From Methylobacterium sp. (lineage in GTDB: Bacteria > Pseudomonadota > Alphaproteobacteria > Rhizobiales > Beijerinckiaceae): 37,255 bases of DNA. The notes under the pieces were generated by a model. The model was given only the letters and a program-made list of their open reading frames with translations, did no database searches and was not told the origin of the DNA. Shown here piece after piece: positions 1 to 7,589 of the stretch. How positions within the stretch are numbered: position 1 is the stretch's first letter; every line of letters begins with the position of its first letter. Made by a program: the position numbers and the translations under genes. The stretch is taken from positions 1 to 37,255 of the forward strand of contig NZ_JAQGKL010000070.1 of assembly GCF_028290105.1 (NCBI RefSeq), read 5' to 3'.

Positions 1-33
1 AACAACAAGCCCTCAAAAACGATCACGCTTTGG

Positions 34-110
<77 letters not shown>

Positions 111-127
111 AATCCATCACCACCACA

Positions 128-157
128 AAGCCCGTCCCGTAACCGCGGGGCGGGCTT
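128..157 (+). terminator. Hairpin terminator after tRNA-fMet
   Basis: The outer arms AAGCCCG (128-134) and CGGGCTT (151-157) pair perfectly, extended inward by TCCCG/CGGGG with one G-T pair and a 6-nt loop. There is only a short T content afterwards. It lies between the tRNA and the end of the convergent minus-strand gene, so it may serve both directions. Confidence 0.65.
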
Positions 158-165
158 CGTGCTGT

Positions 166-996
166 TCAGGGGGCTAGATCGAGGATGCGCCGCGCGTCCG
201 ATGGCGTCGCGATCCTGCGTCCGTGCCGCCGCACCGCGTCTGCCGCTAGGGCGACGAGTTCGGCATTGCTCCCGGCAAGGCGGTCCCGGGTGATCCGGAT
301 ATTGTCCTCGAGGCCGGTGCGCACCGCGCAGGCGCCGCGTGCCAGGGCCCAATCCATCACCTCGGCCTGATGGCGCCCGATGCCGGCCGCCGTCCAGGTG
401 GCTTTCGGCAGGATGCGTCGCGCCTCGCCGAGCAGCAGGTCCAAGAGATGCGGATCCGCCGGCATCGCGTTCTTCACCCCCATGACGAACTGCACGTGCG
501 GTCGCGCGTCGATCAGGCCGGCTTCCACGAGGCGTCGGGCGCCGTGAAGATGGGACAGGTCGAAGATCTCGATTTCGGGACGCACCCCGTAGCGCTGCAT
601 CTGCCCGGCGAGGTCGGCGACCAAGGTGGCGTGGTTCTCGTAGACGATCGTCGGAAAATTCACCGAGCCCGTGGAGAGCGAGGCCATGTCGGGGCGGTGC
701 TGCAGGGAGAGGCCACGACTCGCCGGATCGCGCCCGCGCCCGCCCGTGGAGAATTGCACGATCATGCCCGGGCAGGCCTGGCGCAGTCCGTCCTGCACCG
801 CCGCGAAGCGGCCGGGGTCCGAGGACGGCGTCTCGTCGTCGTTGCGCACGTGGATATGGGCGAGGGTGGCTCCGGCCTCGTAGGCTTCCCGCGTCGAGGC
901 GATCTGCTCGGCCACCGTCACCGGCAAGGCGGGATTGTCGGCCTTTCGCGGCACCGAGCCAGTGATCGCGACGGCGATGACGACGGGCTCGCTCAT
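166..996 (-). CDS. BKACE-family beta-keto acid cleavage enzyme (DUF849)
   Basis: A 276-aa protein of the BKACE (formerly DUF849) family. Characterised members are zinc enzymes that cleave a beta-keto acid with acetyl-CoA to give acetoacetate and a CoA ester; Kce, acting on 3-keto-5-aminohexanoate in lysine fermentation, is the prototype. The TIM-barrel fold is recognisable throughout. The zinc ligands appear as His47 and His49 in AHIHVR and Glu230 in RTGLEDN, and the substrate-loop motif FSTGG is at 82-86. The length is normal for the family (about 270-310 aa). The start is supported by AGGGAG about 10 nt upstream. The gene is divergent from aroQ, and a perfect hairpin (1013-1031) sits just upstream of its ribosome binding site. 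The keto-acid substrate cannot be told from the sequence. Confidence 0.9.
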   Translation of the reverse strand: MSEPVVIAVAITGSVPRKADNPALPVTVAEQIASTREAYEAGATLAHIHVRNDDETPSSDPGRFAAVQDGLRQACPGMIVQFSTGGRGRDPASRGLSLQHRPDMASLSTGSVNFPTIVYENHATLVADLAGQMQRYGVRPEIEIFDLSHLHGARRLVEAGLIDARPHVQFVMGVKNAMPADPHLLDLLLGEARRILPKATWTAAGIGRHQAEVMDWALARGACAVRTGLEDNIRITRDRLAGSNAELVALAADAVRRHGRRIATPSDARRILDLAP

Positions 997-1012
997 CGGG
1001 CTTCTCCCTGTA

Positions 1013-1031
1013 CAGAGACGAAGCGTCTCTG
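1013..1031 (-). promoter_or_regulatory. Perfect hairpin in the 5' leader of the BKACE gene
   Basis: The arms CAGAGACG (1013-1020) and CGTCTCTG (1024-1031) are perfect 8-bp inverted repeats around a 3-nt loop. The element ends 16 nt upstream of the BKACE start codon and abuts its Shine-Dalgarno AGGGAG. It could be a DNA operator or an mRNA structure affecting initiation; no T-run follows it, so it is not a typical terminator. Confidence 0.4.
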
Positions 1032-1184
1032 CGCCTTCGCGTCAGGCATGACCCGCAACGGGGAGCGCCGCAAGAGGCCGCGGTCGATCATGGAATGGGG
1101 TTCGCTCACCACCCCCGCGAGACCCGCATCGCTCTCCCCCTCGCCTCTTTGCGCCGGTCGGCGCTGCGCCTAAGGATGGGTGCC

Positions 1185-1628
1185 ATGAGCGACACGATCC
1201 TGATTCTGAACGGCCCGAACCTCAACCTGCTCGGGCTGCGCGAGCCGCACATTTACGGGCACGAGACGCTCGCGGATGTGGAGGCGCGCTGCCGGAGCCT
1301 CGCCACGAGCCTCGGCCTCGAGATCGCCTTCCACCAGAGCAACGCCGAGCACCAACTCATCGACTGGATCCACGCCTACCGGATCGATGCGGCCGGGATC
1401 GTCATCAATCCGGGGGCCTTCACCCACACCTCGATCGCGATCCTCGATGCGCTGAACGCCTGCGAGGTCCCCATCGTCGAGTGTCACATCTCGAACGTGC
1501 ATCGCCGCGAAGACTTTCGGCATCATTCCTACGTGTCGCTGGCGGCCACCGCCGTCATGGCCGGCTTCGGCATCCACGGCTACGAGCTCGCGGTCCGGCA
1601 CATCGCCTACCTGCGCGGCGCCCGCTAG
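1185..1628 (+). CDS. aroQ: Type II 3-dehydroquinate dehydratase
   Basis: A 147-aa shikimate-pathway enzyme that converts 3-dehydroquinate to 3-dehydroshikimate; type II enzymes form cytoplasmic dodecamers. The N-terminal signature [18 protein letters not shown] carries the flexible-lid residues Arg19 and the catalytic Tyr24. [10 protein letters not shown] gives substrate-binding Asn75, and ECHISN gives His101. The length matches the family (about 145-150 aa). ATG at 1185 is preferred because AAGGA (1172-1176) lies 8 nt before it; the in-frame ATG at 1176 would overlap that ribosome binding site. It is monocistronic here: accBC, its usual partner in many bacteria, is not downstream, and it is convergent with rarA. 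Confidence 0.96.
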   Translation: MSDTILILNGPNLNLLGLREPHIYGHETLADVEARCRSLATSLGLEIAFHQSNAEHQLIDWIHAYRIDAAGIVINPGAFTHTSIAILDALNACEVPIVECHISNVHRREDFRHHSYVSLAATAVMAGFGIHGYELAVRHIAYLRGAR

Positions 1629-1673
1629 ACTCCCTGCCGGGGCGCGCGGCTCGGCAACGAAGCTTCGCGCCCG

Positions 1674-2987
1674 TCAGCCCTCCTCGCGGCGTTGCCGGCG
1701 CAAGGTCTCCCAATGGCTGAGGCGGTCGCCGTAGCGTTGCTCCATGCCTCGGTCGGTGGGTTCGTAGAAATGCTGCCGGCCGAGTTTTTCCGGCCAGTAA
1801 TCCTGGCCCGAGAAGGCGTCGGGCTCGTCATGGTCGTAGCGATAGCCCTCGCCGTAGCCGATCTTGCGCATCAGCTTGGTCGAGCCGTTGAGGATGGTGC
1901 GGGGCGGGGGTAGCGAGCCGTGCTCCTTGGCGACCCGGGTCGCGGCCTTGTAGGCATTGTAGACCGCATTCGATTTCGGCGCGCAGGCGAGATAGACCGT
2001 GACCTGGGCCAGAGCCAGCTCGCCCTCCGGCGAGCCGAGGAAATCGGAGGCATCCTTGGCCGCCGTGGCGACGACCAGGGCCTGCGGATCGGCGAGCCCG
2101 ATATCCTCCACCGCCATGCGCACGAGGCGGCGGGCGATGAACAGGCGGTCCTCGCCCCCGTCGAGCATCCGGCAGAGGTAGTAGAGCGCCGCATCGGGGT
2201 CGGAGCCGCGCACGGTCTTGTGCAGGGCGCTGATCAGGTTGTAGTGCCCCTCCTGCGACTTGTCGTAGATCGGCGCCCGGCGCTGGATGATCGCCTGCAA
2301 TTGCTCCGCGTCGAAGATTTCGTCGCGCTTGGCCGAGCGCCAGACCTCCTCGGCCAGGGTCAGTGCCGCGCGGCCGTCCCCGTCGGCCATGCGCACCAGC
2401 ACGCCCCGCGCCTCTTCGTCCAGCGGCAGCGGCTGGCCGGTGAGCGCCTCGGCCCGCACCATGAGCTTGGCGATGGCCGCCTCGTCCAGCGCCCGGAACA
2501 GCAGCACGCGGGCCCGCGAGAGGAGCGCGGCGTTGAGCTCGAAGGACGGGTTCTCGGTGGTGGCACCCACGAGCGTCACCGTGCCGTCCTCCATCACGGG
2601 CAGGAAGGCGTCGAGTTGCGCCCGGTTGAAGCGGTGGATCTCGTCGACGAAGAGCAGGGTGCCCCGGCCCATGGCCCGGCGCCCACGTGCCGCGTCGAAG
2701 ACCTTTCGCAGTTCGGCGATGCCGGAGAAGATCGCCGAGATCTGCTCGAAATGCAGGTCGGTCTCGTGGGCTAGCAGGCGCGCCACGGTGGTCTTGCCGG
2801 TGCCGGGCGGGCCCCAGAACACCAGGGAGCCGAAGGACCGGGCGTTGAGGAGGCGGGTGAGTGCCCCGTCGGGGCCGGTCAGGTGCTCCTGGCCCACCAC
2901 CTCGGCGAGGGTCTTGGGGCGCAGGGCGTCGGCGAGGGGGCGGGGGGCGGCGTTCGACAGGCCGGCCGAGGCGAAGAGATCGGACAT
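1674..2987 (-). CDS. rarA: Replication-associated recombination protein A (RarA/MgsA AAA+ ATPase)
   Basis: A 437-aa AAA+ ATPase of the clamp-loader clade, homologous to E. coli RarA and eukaryotic Mgs1/WRNIP1, which act at stalled replication forks. Walker A GPPGTGKT is at residues 59-66 and Walker B LLFVDEIHRFN around 111-121. The sensor-1 region GATTENPSFELN and the C-terminal tetramerisation domain, with motifs such as SALHKTVRGSDPDAALYYL and MLDGGEDRLFIARRL, are all present. ATG 2987 (MSDLFASAG) is chosen over the upstream ATG at 3023 because the family starts a few residues before this point. It lies 150 nt downstream of the DegP gene on the same strand, a common pairing in Rhizobiales. 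Confidence 0.95.
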   Translation of the reverse strand: MSDLFASAGLSNAAPRPLADALRPKTLAEVVGQEHLTGPDGALTRLLNARSFGSLVFWGPPGTGKTTVARLLAHETDLHFEQISAIFSGIAELRKVFDAARGRRAMGRGTLLFVDEIHRFNRAQLDAFLPVMEDGTVTLVGATTENPSFELNAALLSRARVLLFRALDEAAIAKLMVRAEALTGQPLPLDEEARGVLVRMADGDGRAALTLAEEVWRSAKRDEIFDAEQLQAIIQRRAPIYDKSQEGHYNLISALHKTVRGSDPDAALYYLCRMLDGGEDRLFIARRLVRMAVEDIGLADPQALVVATAAKDASDFLGSPEGELALAQVTVYLACAPKSNAVYNAYKAATRVAKEHGSLPPPRTILNGSTKLMRKIGYGEGYRYDHDEPDAFSGQDYWPEKLGRQHFYEPTDRGMEQRYGDRLSHWETLRRQRREEG

Positions 2988-3137
2988 CGGCGCATCAAAG
3001 ACGCGTGCGGGCAGCGACCGCAACCGCGAAAATCATCGTCTCCCCTGCCCGCCTCATGCTTTGCATGAACGACATGAACCGGAAGGACCGGACCACCTCA
3101 TCGAAGGGCGCGCGAGGACCCATCCGAACCCTGGTGC

Positions 3138-4589
3138 TCAGCCTCCGAACACCGAGGTCAGCACCTCGCCGCCTCGGTTGATCGAGACTTCCCACATGTT
3201 GAGGCTGTTGCGGGTGATGCGCTCCAGGTCCTTGGTGGTGGCGACCGGCATGCCGTTGATGGCCACGATCATGTCGCCTTTCCGCAGGCCAGCCCGGGCT
3301 GCGATCGAGCCCTCGTCCACGGAGGACACCGCCACGCCCTCGGCGGGGAAATCGGCCTGGATCTCCTCGGCCACGGCCGGCGAGGTGTTGACCAGGGTCG
3401 CGCCGAGGAAGGGCGAACGGGTCCGCACCTTCAGGGTGTCGCGCGGGCGCGTCTCGGGCGCGGGGCCGAGTTTGACCGCGACATTCGAGCGGCCACTGCC
3501 GCGCAGGATCCCGAACTGGGTCTGGCCGGTGAGGCCCTTGAGGGCGAAACGGTAGCCGAAGGCCTCCGGGTCGTCGACGGCCTTGCCGTCCACGGTGAGG
3601 ATGAGGTCGCCGCGCTTCAGGCCCGCCTCCTCCGCCGGGCTCTTCGGTTGCAGGCTCGCCACGAGGACGCCGGTGGGATGGTCGAGGCCCATGCTCTCGG
3701 CGATGTCGGGGGTGACGCTCTGCACGCGAGCGCCGAGCCAGGGCCGGCGCACGGCGGTGGCCCCGCCCTTGGCGGTCTCCACCACGGCGCGCACCATGCT
3801 CGCCGGAATGGCGAACCCGATGCCGTGGCTGCCACCGGATTGCGAGTAGATCGCAGTGTTGATCCCGACGAGCTGGCCCCGAAGGTCCACGAGCGCGCCG
3901 CCGGAATTGCCCGGATTGATCGCCGCGTCGGTCTGGATGAAGAACTGGTAGTCGGAGGAGCCGACCTGCGTGCGCGCGAGCGCCGAGACGATCCCCTGCG
4001 TCACGGTCTGGCCAACGCCGAAGGGGTTGCCGATCGCCATCACGAAATCGCCGACCTCGAGGGACTCGGAATCGCCGAAGGCCATCGGGGTCAGCCCGCC
4101 GGCCGGGTTCTTGATCTTGATCACCGCGAGGTCGGTGCGGGGATCGCGCAGCACGATGGTGGCCTCGAACTCACGCCGGTCGGCGAGGGAGATCCGCACC
4201 TCGTTCATGTTCTCGATGACGTGGTTGTTGGTGATGACGAGACCCGACTCGTCCACGATCACGCCGGAGCCCAGGGATTTCTGCGCCCGCTCCCCCGGTG
4301 CGCCGCCGGGCCCGCGCCCGCCACCGTTCTCGCCGAAGAACCGGCGCATGAACTCGTCCATGGCGCTGCGGCTCTGGCCGCGCGTCTCCACGTGGGAGGC
4401 ATAGACGTTCACCACGGACGGCGCGGCCCGCTTGACCACGGGGGCGAAGGAGAGCTGCACCTGCCCCTTCGATTGCGGCGCCGCCTTGTCGGGGGCGGCA
4501 TCCGGCGTCTTCATCATCTGCGCCGAGGCGGGTGCGACGGCGAGGGTCGCGGTCAGCAGCGGAACGAGCAGACGGAACGAGCGCGGCAT
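3138..4589 (-). CDS. DegP/HtrA-family periplasmic serine endoprotease
   Basis: A 483-aa secreted quality-control protease that degrades or refolds misfolded envelope proteins. A Sec signal peptide occupies about residues 1-23 (cleavage after ASA). The trypsin-like domain carries the triad His123 (TNNHVIEN), Asp153 (DPRTDLAVIKI) and Ser229 (NPGNSGGAL). Two PDZ domains follow, about residues 280-375 and 390-483, the second with GLRKGDMIVAINGMPV. A glycine-rich LA-loop-like insert (about 85-103) is present. ATG 4589 is supported by GGGAG 7 nt upstream and by the signal peptide; the open frame continues upstream but without protein-like sequence. It is probably followed by rarA in one transcript. 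DegP and DegQ cannot be separated from sequence alone. Confidence 0.95.
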   Translation of the reverse strand: MPRSFRLLVPLLTATLAVAPASAQMMKTPDAAPDKAAPQSKGQVQLSFAPVVKRAAPSVVNVYASHVETRGQSRSAMDEFMRRFFGENGGGRGPGGAPGERAQKSLGSGVIVDESGLVITNNHVIENMNEVRISLADRREFEATIVLRDPRTDLAVIKIKNPAGGLTPMAFGDSESLEVGDFVMAIGNPFGVGQTVTQGIVSALARTQVGSSDYQFFIQTDAAINPGNSGGALVDLRGQLVGINTAIYSQSGGSHGIGFAIPASMVRAVVETAKGGATAVRRPWLGARVQSVTPDIAESMGLDHPTGVLVASLQPKSPAEEAGLKRGDLILTVDGKAVDDPEAFGYRFALKGLTGQTQFGILRGSGRSNVAVKLGPAPETRPRDTLKVRTRSPFLGATLVNTSPAVAEEIQADFPAEGVAVSSVDEGSIAARAGLRKGDMIVAINGMPVATTKDLERITRNSLNMWEVSINRGGEVLTSVFGG

Positions 4590-4744
4590 CGAAGACTCCC
4601 GGAACAGGGCGCGGCAGCCCCGCTCCCGGGTCGGGGATGGGGCCGCGGCGGATGCCGGGATATCTAGACGCACCGGCGCATCGGCGCGAGGGGCCATGAT
4701 GCGCGCGATCTCGCGGCGCGTGGTTTCGTGATCCCTCGCCGCCC

Positions 4745-5563
4745 TTACGACCGGCCGATCACCGAGGTGAACCGGCTGGCGCGCCTGGCCAGGGCCGCAA
4801 AGCAGCTCAACGAGGCATCCGCCGCGCGCTGCATCTCGTCCACCTGGATCCGGAGTGCGTCGGCCGGTGTCTTCGCGCCGGAGAGCGCCTGCCAATGGGC
4901 CAGCGCCGCCGTGCTTTCGCTCCGCAGATAGCTGAGCACCGTGGCGTTGGCCTCGCCGAGTTCTCCCATCACCTCCGCGAGGCGGGGCGCCTTCGCGAGA
5001 TCCATCACCTTGAGGTTCGGGACCTTGCCAAGATCGGGACCGAGATCGGGCAAAGCGGCTGGTGGGGTCGGCAACATGGCGTGCACCTCGGCCAGCGGAA
5101 GGCTCGCCGCGATGGTCTCCGGGACGGCTTCGGCGACGCTCTCGATCGTGGCGCCGACGGCCTCGACGGTTTCGGTCGCGAGCGGGACCGGCTCGGCCGC
5201 CTCCTCCGGTACGACCGTGAGGTCGTCGGCGAGGGGTGCCGCATCCGCCTCGGGTTCCGTCGCCTCGGGTTCCTCCGCCGCGTCGGGTTCGGCAAGGGCG
5301 GTTTGGTGCGAGGCGTCCCCGACGCTGGCCGCCGCGATGGCGTCCGCCGACACGCCTTCCAGCAGCGCCTCGTGGAGGTTCGGCTCGGACCGTTCGATGG
5401 AGGCCGGCGCGAGAGCCTCGGCGCCCGGATGGGGCTTCGTGCCGTGGTCCTCGCTGTGCGTGTTGTCCGCGTTCATCGGTTCACCCTTCTCAGCGCCCGT
5501 GATCTCGGACGGGGCTGCGGCCCGGCCCTGAGCCTTGGGTGGCATCCTGCGCCGTCTCGCCAT
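4745..5563 (-). CDS. Phasin-family protein with long acidic N-terminal region
   Basis: A 272-aa protein. The C-terminal ~100 residues (about 170-272, with VLSYLRSESTAALAHWQAL and VDEMQRAADASLSCFAALARRASR) resemble the phasin domain, an amphipathic helix pair that coats polyhydroxyalkanoate granules. The N-terminal ~150 residues are low-complexity, Ala/Glu/Pro-rich, acidic and probably disordered. Two starts are plausible: ATG 5563 with GGAG 9 nt upstream (chosen), and ATG 5476 (MNADNTHSEDH) with GAAGGG 7 nt upstream; the first adds an Arg-rich leader. It lies directly downstream of a second phasin on the same strand. The granule role is inferred from the family; a granule-unrelated phasin-like function remains possible. 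Confidence 0.78.
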   Translation of the reverse strand: MARRRRMPPKAQGRAAAPSEITGAEKGEPMNADNTHSEDHGTKPHPGAEALAPASIERSEPNLHEALLEGVSADAIAAASVGDASHQTALAEPDAAEEPEATEPEADAAPLADDLTVVPEEAAEPVPLATETVEAVGATIESVAEAVPETIAASLPLAEVHAMLPTPPAALPDLGPDLGKVPNLKVMDLAKAPRLAEVMGELGEANATVLSYLRSESTAALAHWQALSGAKTPADALRIQVDEMQRAADASLSCFAALARRASRFTSVIGRS

Positions 5564-5718
5564 GGCTATGGTCTCCCTGTTGTTTCGGATCGTTGAGTCC
5601 TAACCCGAAACGAGGCCCTCTGGGTCCTGAGCCCGAATCGCCGATGGCCTCGGCCCCGACGTCTAGCCGGCCGAGGTCTCCGGGACAGCGCCGGAAACCC
5701 GAGCCGTCCGCGATCCGC

Positions 5719-6081
5719 TCAGGCGGAGGGGCGCAGGGTGTTCTGGGCGAGCGCGCCGAGATCCTTGGCCTGGGCCTGCAGGTTGGCGATCTGGCTGCGC
5801 AGGAACTCGCTCTGGAGCTCGATGGCCTCGCGCAGGTCGCGGCTGCGGACGAGCTTCTGGGCGAAGTCGAAGGTCGCCGCCGCGTTCTCCTGAACTTGGT
5901 CGAGGCCCTTGGCGACGACATTCTGCATGGAGTCCTGAACCGATTTCGAGGAGGTCTGCACCTGCTCGGCGGTCTTGAGGGCCGTGCCGATGAGGGTGCC
6001 GACGGCGGTGCGGGCCTGGTCGACGCTCTTCTCGGCGAAAGCGCGCATCTCGGCGGGGATCTCGAAGGTCTGGCCGTTCAT
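5719..6081 (-). CDS. Phasin (polyhydroxyalkanoate granule-associated protein)
   Basis: A 120-aa phasin of the short alphaproteobacterial type, almost entirely helical (MNGQTFEIPAEMRAFAEKSVDQ at the start, then EFLRSQIANLQAQAKDLGALAQ). Phasins bind the surface of PHB granules and control their size and number. ATG 6081 has GGAG 9 nt upstream; the longer open frame upstream runs through the promoter region and is not protein-like. The upstream region carries a near-consensus sigma70-type promoter with a palindrome across its -10 and spacer (6137-6165), suggesting repression, as is known for PhaR control of phaP in Paracoccus. It may be co-transcribed with the downstream phasin-like gene 155 nt away. 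Confidence 0.88.
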   Translation of the reverse strand: MNGQTFEIPAEMRAFAEKSVDQARTAVGTLIGTALKTAEQVQTSSKSVQDSMQNVVAKGLDQVQENAAATFDFAQKLVRSRDLREAIELQSEFLRSQIANLQAQAKDLGALAQNTLRPSA

Positions 6082-6136
6082 CTCGGGTCTCTCCAAGGTG
6101 GGTCGCGCGGGTCGAGCGATTCGATGCGCTGCCGCT

Positions 6137-6165
6137 TTTATGTTGCGCTGCAACATAAGCGTCAA
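6137..6165 (-). promoter_or_regulatory. Phasin promoter with overlapping palindromic operator
   Basis: Reading the minus strand, -35 TTGACG (6165-6160) and -10 CATAAA (6142-6137) are separated by exactly 17 nt. A perfect inverted repeat, arms TTATGTTGC (6138-6146) and GCAACATAA (6150-6158) around 3 nt, fills the spacer and covers the -10. It contains TTGC/GCAA half-sites, consistent with the TGC-rich targets reported for the PHB regulator PhaR. The predicted transcript starts about 50 nt before the phasin ATG. Confidence 0.7.
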
Positions 6166-6214
6166 GGGGAGATCCCGACAGGGTGCAGGATCGTGCCGAC
6201 GGTCGGCCTGACCG

Positions 6215-7465
6215 TCATGCCGCCGACGGGATCGTGTCTTGGCTCCGGCGAGGTCCACGCTGCGTGAGAATGCCCTCGTAGACGCGGATGAGCGCCTCGG
6301 CATGGGCGGAGAGCGACATCGGGGCTGCCCAGTATCGGGCATGGGCCGCTGCACCGAGGCGCGCTGCCGCGCCGGAATCGGCCAGCGTCGCGAAGGCGCG
6401 GGTCAGTGCGGCCAGATCGGGGGAAACGGAAAAACCGTTCACCCCGTCGACCACCTTCTCGGAGGCGCCCGAGCGGTTCGAGGCCACCACGGGAAGGCCA
6501 TGGGCCAGGGATTCGTAGACGGTCAGCGGGCCCGTCTCGTACCAGCGGGAAGGCGCGGCGAGGGCGCGCGCACGATGGCGCAGGATGCGCCAGACCGCGT
6601 CGGGGGCCTGCCAGCCTAAGAGTTCGACGCCGGGGCGACCCCGGAGCGACGCCTCCAGGGGCCCGGACCCGATGAACAGGGCGGGCAGGCCGGCCGCCTG
6701 TGCCGCTTCGGCCACGAGGTCGGCCCCCTTCTCCCGGGTGAGGCGCCCGACATACGCGATGGCGTCGCCCCGCGCCGGCTCGGCCGGCGGGCCGTGCTCC
6801 ACCCGCACCGGATTGTCGACCCGGTGGTGGGCGAGCGACAAATCCGGCATGAGTCCGGGGATGCGGGAGAGGCTCGCGTCGCAGACATGGATCACGTCGA
6901 GGTGGTGTCGCCCGAGCGCCCTGCGCAGGGCGACGGAGCGCCCGACCCGCACGAGCTTGTGCAGCCGGCTCCGGCCGTCGCAGGGCGCGGCGATGCAGGC
7001 GGCCGAGAGCGGCCTCAGGGCGCACGGCTCGGCTCGGTCGAAGCGGTAATAGACGCCGTTCGGGCAGGCGAGGAAGTAATCGTGCAGCGTCGCCACCACG
7101 GGCAGACCGCGCGCGAACAGGGCCGGGAAGACGCTCGGCGACAGGCTGCGCGTCCATTGATGGAGATGGACGAGGTCGGGCCGCACGGGCAGCGCGTCGA
7201 GGGCTGCGCCGAGGCGTCGGGCGGCCTGCGCATCCCAGAGGCCGTCGAGGGCGGCCCGGTGGGCGGGGCGGTGCCAGATATCGGTGTTGCCGAGGCTGAT
7301 CCGGCGGATTCGCGGATGGTCGAGGAGCGGGTCGGCCGGCCCGTCGATGGCCTGGAGGTAGGTGACGTCGATGCCGGCCTCGGCCAGACCGCGTGCCGAT
7401 TCCACGGCGACCTTCTCGGCGCCCCCGCTCGCCACCGCGAACTCGGCCAACACGGCGATGTGCAT
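6215..7465 (-). CDS. Family 4 glycosyltransferase (Cys-box type)
   Basis: A 416-aa GT-B-fold glycosyltransferase of family GT4. The N-terminal acceptor domain has the glycine loop ASGGAEKVA (12-20). The C-terminal nucleotide-sugar domain has YVGRLTREKGADL, LFIGSGPLE, and the E-x7-E type motif in RWYETGPLTVYESLAHGLPVVAS. An unusual cysteine box (Cys134, 148, 157, 162) follows HDYFLACPNG; the paralog transcribed divergently from 7590 has cysteines at the same four residue numbers. Substrate is unknown; surface polysaccharide or lipid glycosylation is the likely setting. No good Shine-Dalgarno precedes ATG 7465, but the protein begins exactly like its paralog. The stop lies about 50 nt before the phasin promoter. 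Confidence 0.88.
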   Translation of the reverse strand: MHIAVLAEFAVASGGAEKVAVESARGLAEAGIDVTYLQAIDGPADPLLDHPRIRRISLGNTDIWHRPAHRAALDGLWDAQAARRLGAALDALPVRPDLVHLHQWTRSLSPSVFPALFARGLPVVATLHDYFLACPNGVYYRFDRAEPCALRPLSAACIAAPCDGRSRLHKLVRVGRSVALRRALGRHHLDVIHVCDASLSRIPGLMPDLSLAHHRVDNPVRVEHGPPAEPARGDAIAYVGRLTREKGADLVAEAAQAAGLPALFIGSGPLEASLRGRPGVELLGWQAPDAVWRILRHRARALAAPSRWYETGPLTVYESLAHGLPVVASNRSGASEKVVDGVNGFSVSPDLAALTRAFATLADSGAAARLGAAAHARYWAAPMSLSAHAEALIRVYEGILTQRGPRRSQDTIPSAA

Positions 7466-7513
7466 GGGATGTCCGAAGATGTCAGGGCGACCCGGTCGGC
7501 GGGCCGCCTCGAA

Positions 7514-7530
7514 CTCCGGATTTACCGGAG
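7514..7530. promoter_or_regulatory. Inverted repeat between divergent glycosyltransferase genes
   Basis: CTCCGG (7514-7519) and CCGGAG (7525-7530) form a perfect inverted repeat around ATTTA. A second overlapping pair, TTTACCG (7521-7527) and CGGTAAA (7544-7550), extends across the 124-nt gap. This could be a shared operator for the two divergent genes; no convincing -35/-10 boxes were found. Confidence 0.3.
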
Positions 7531-7589
7531 ATCAACGCACGTTCGGTAAAGATCGAAATTCATCTCGCCGTCGGCCGGGACCGTCCACC

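Noticed and set aside
5580-5640. Imperfect direct repeat (TCCTAACCCGAA / TCCTGAGCCCGAA) between the two phasin genes
   Set aside because: It is short, imperfect and without symmetry or a T-run; not distinguishable from chance.
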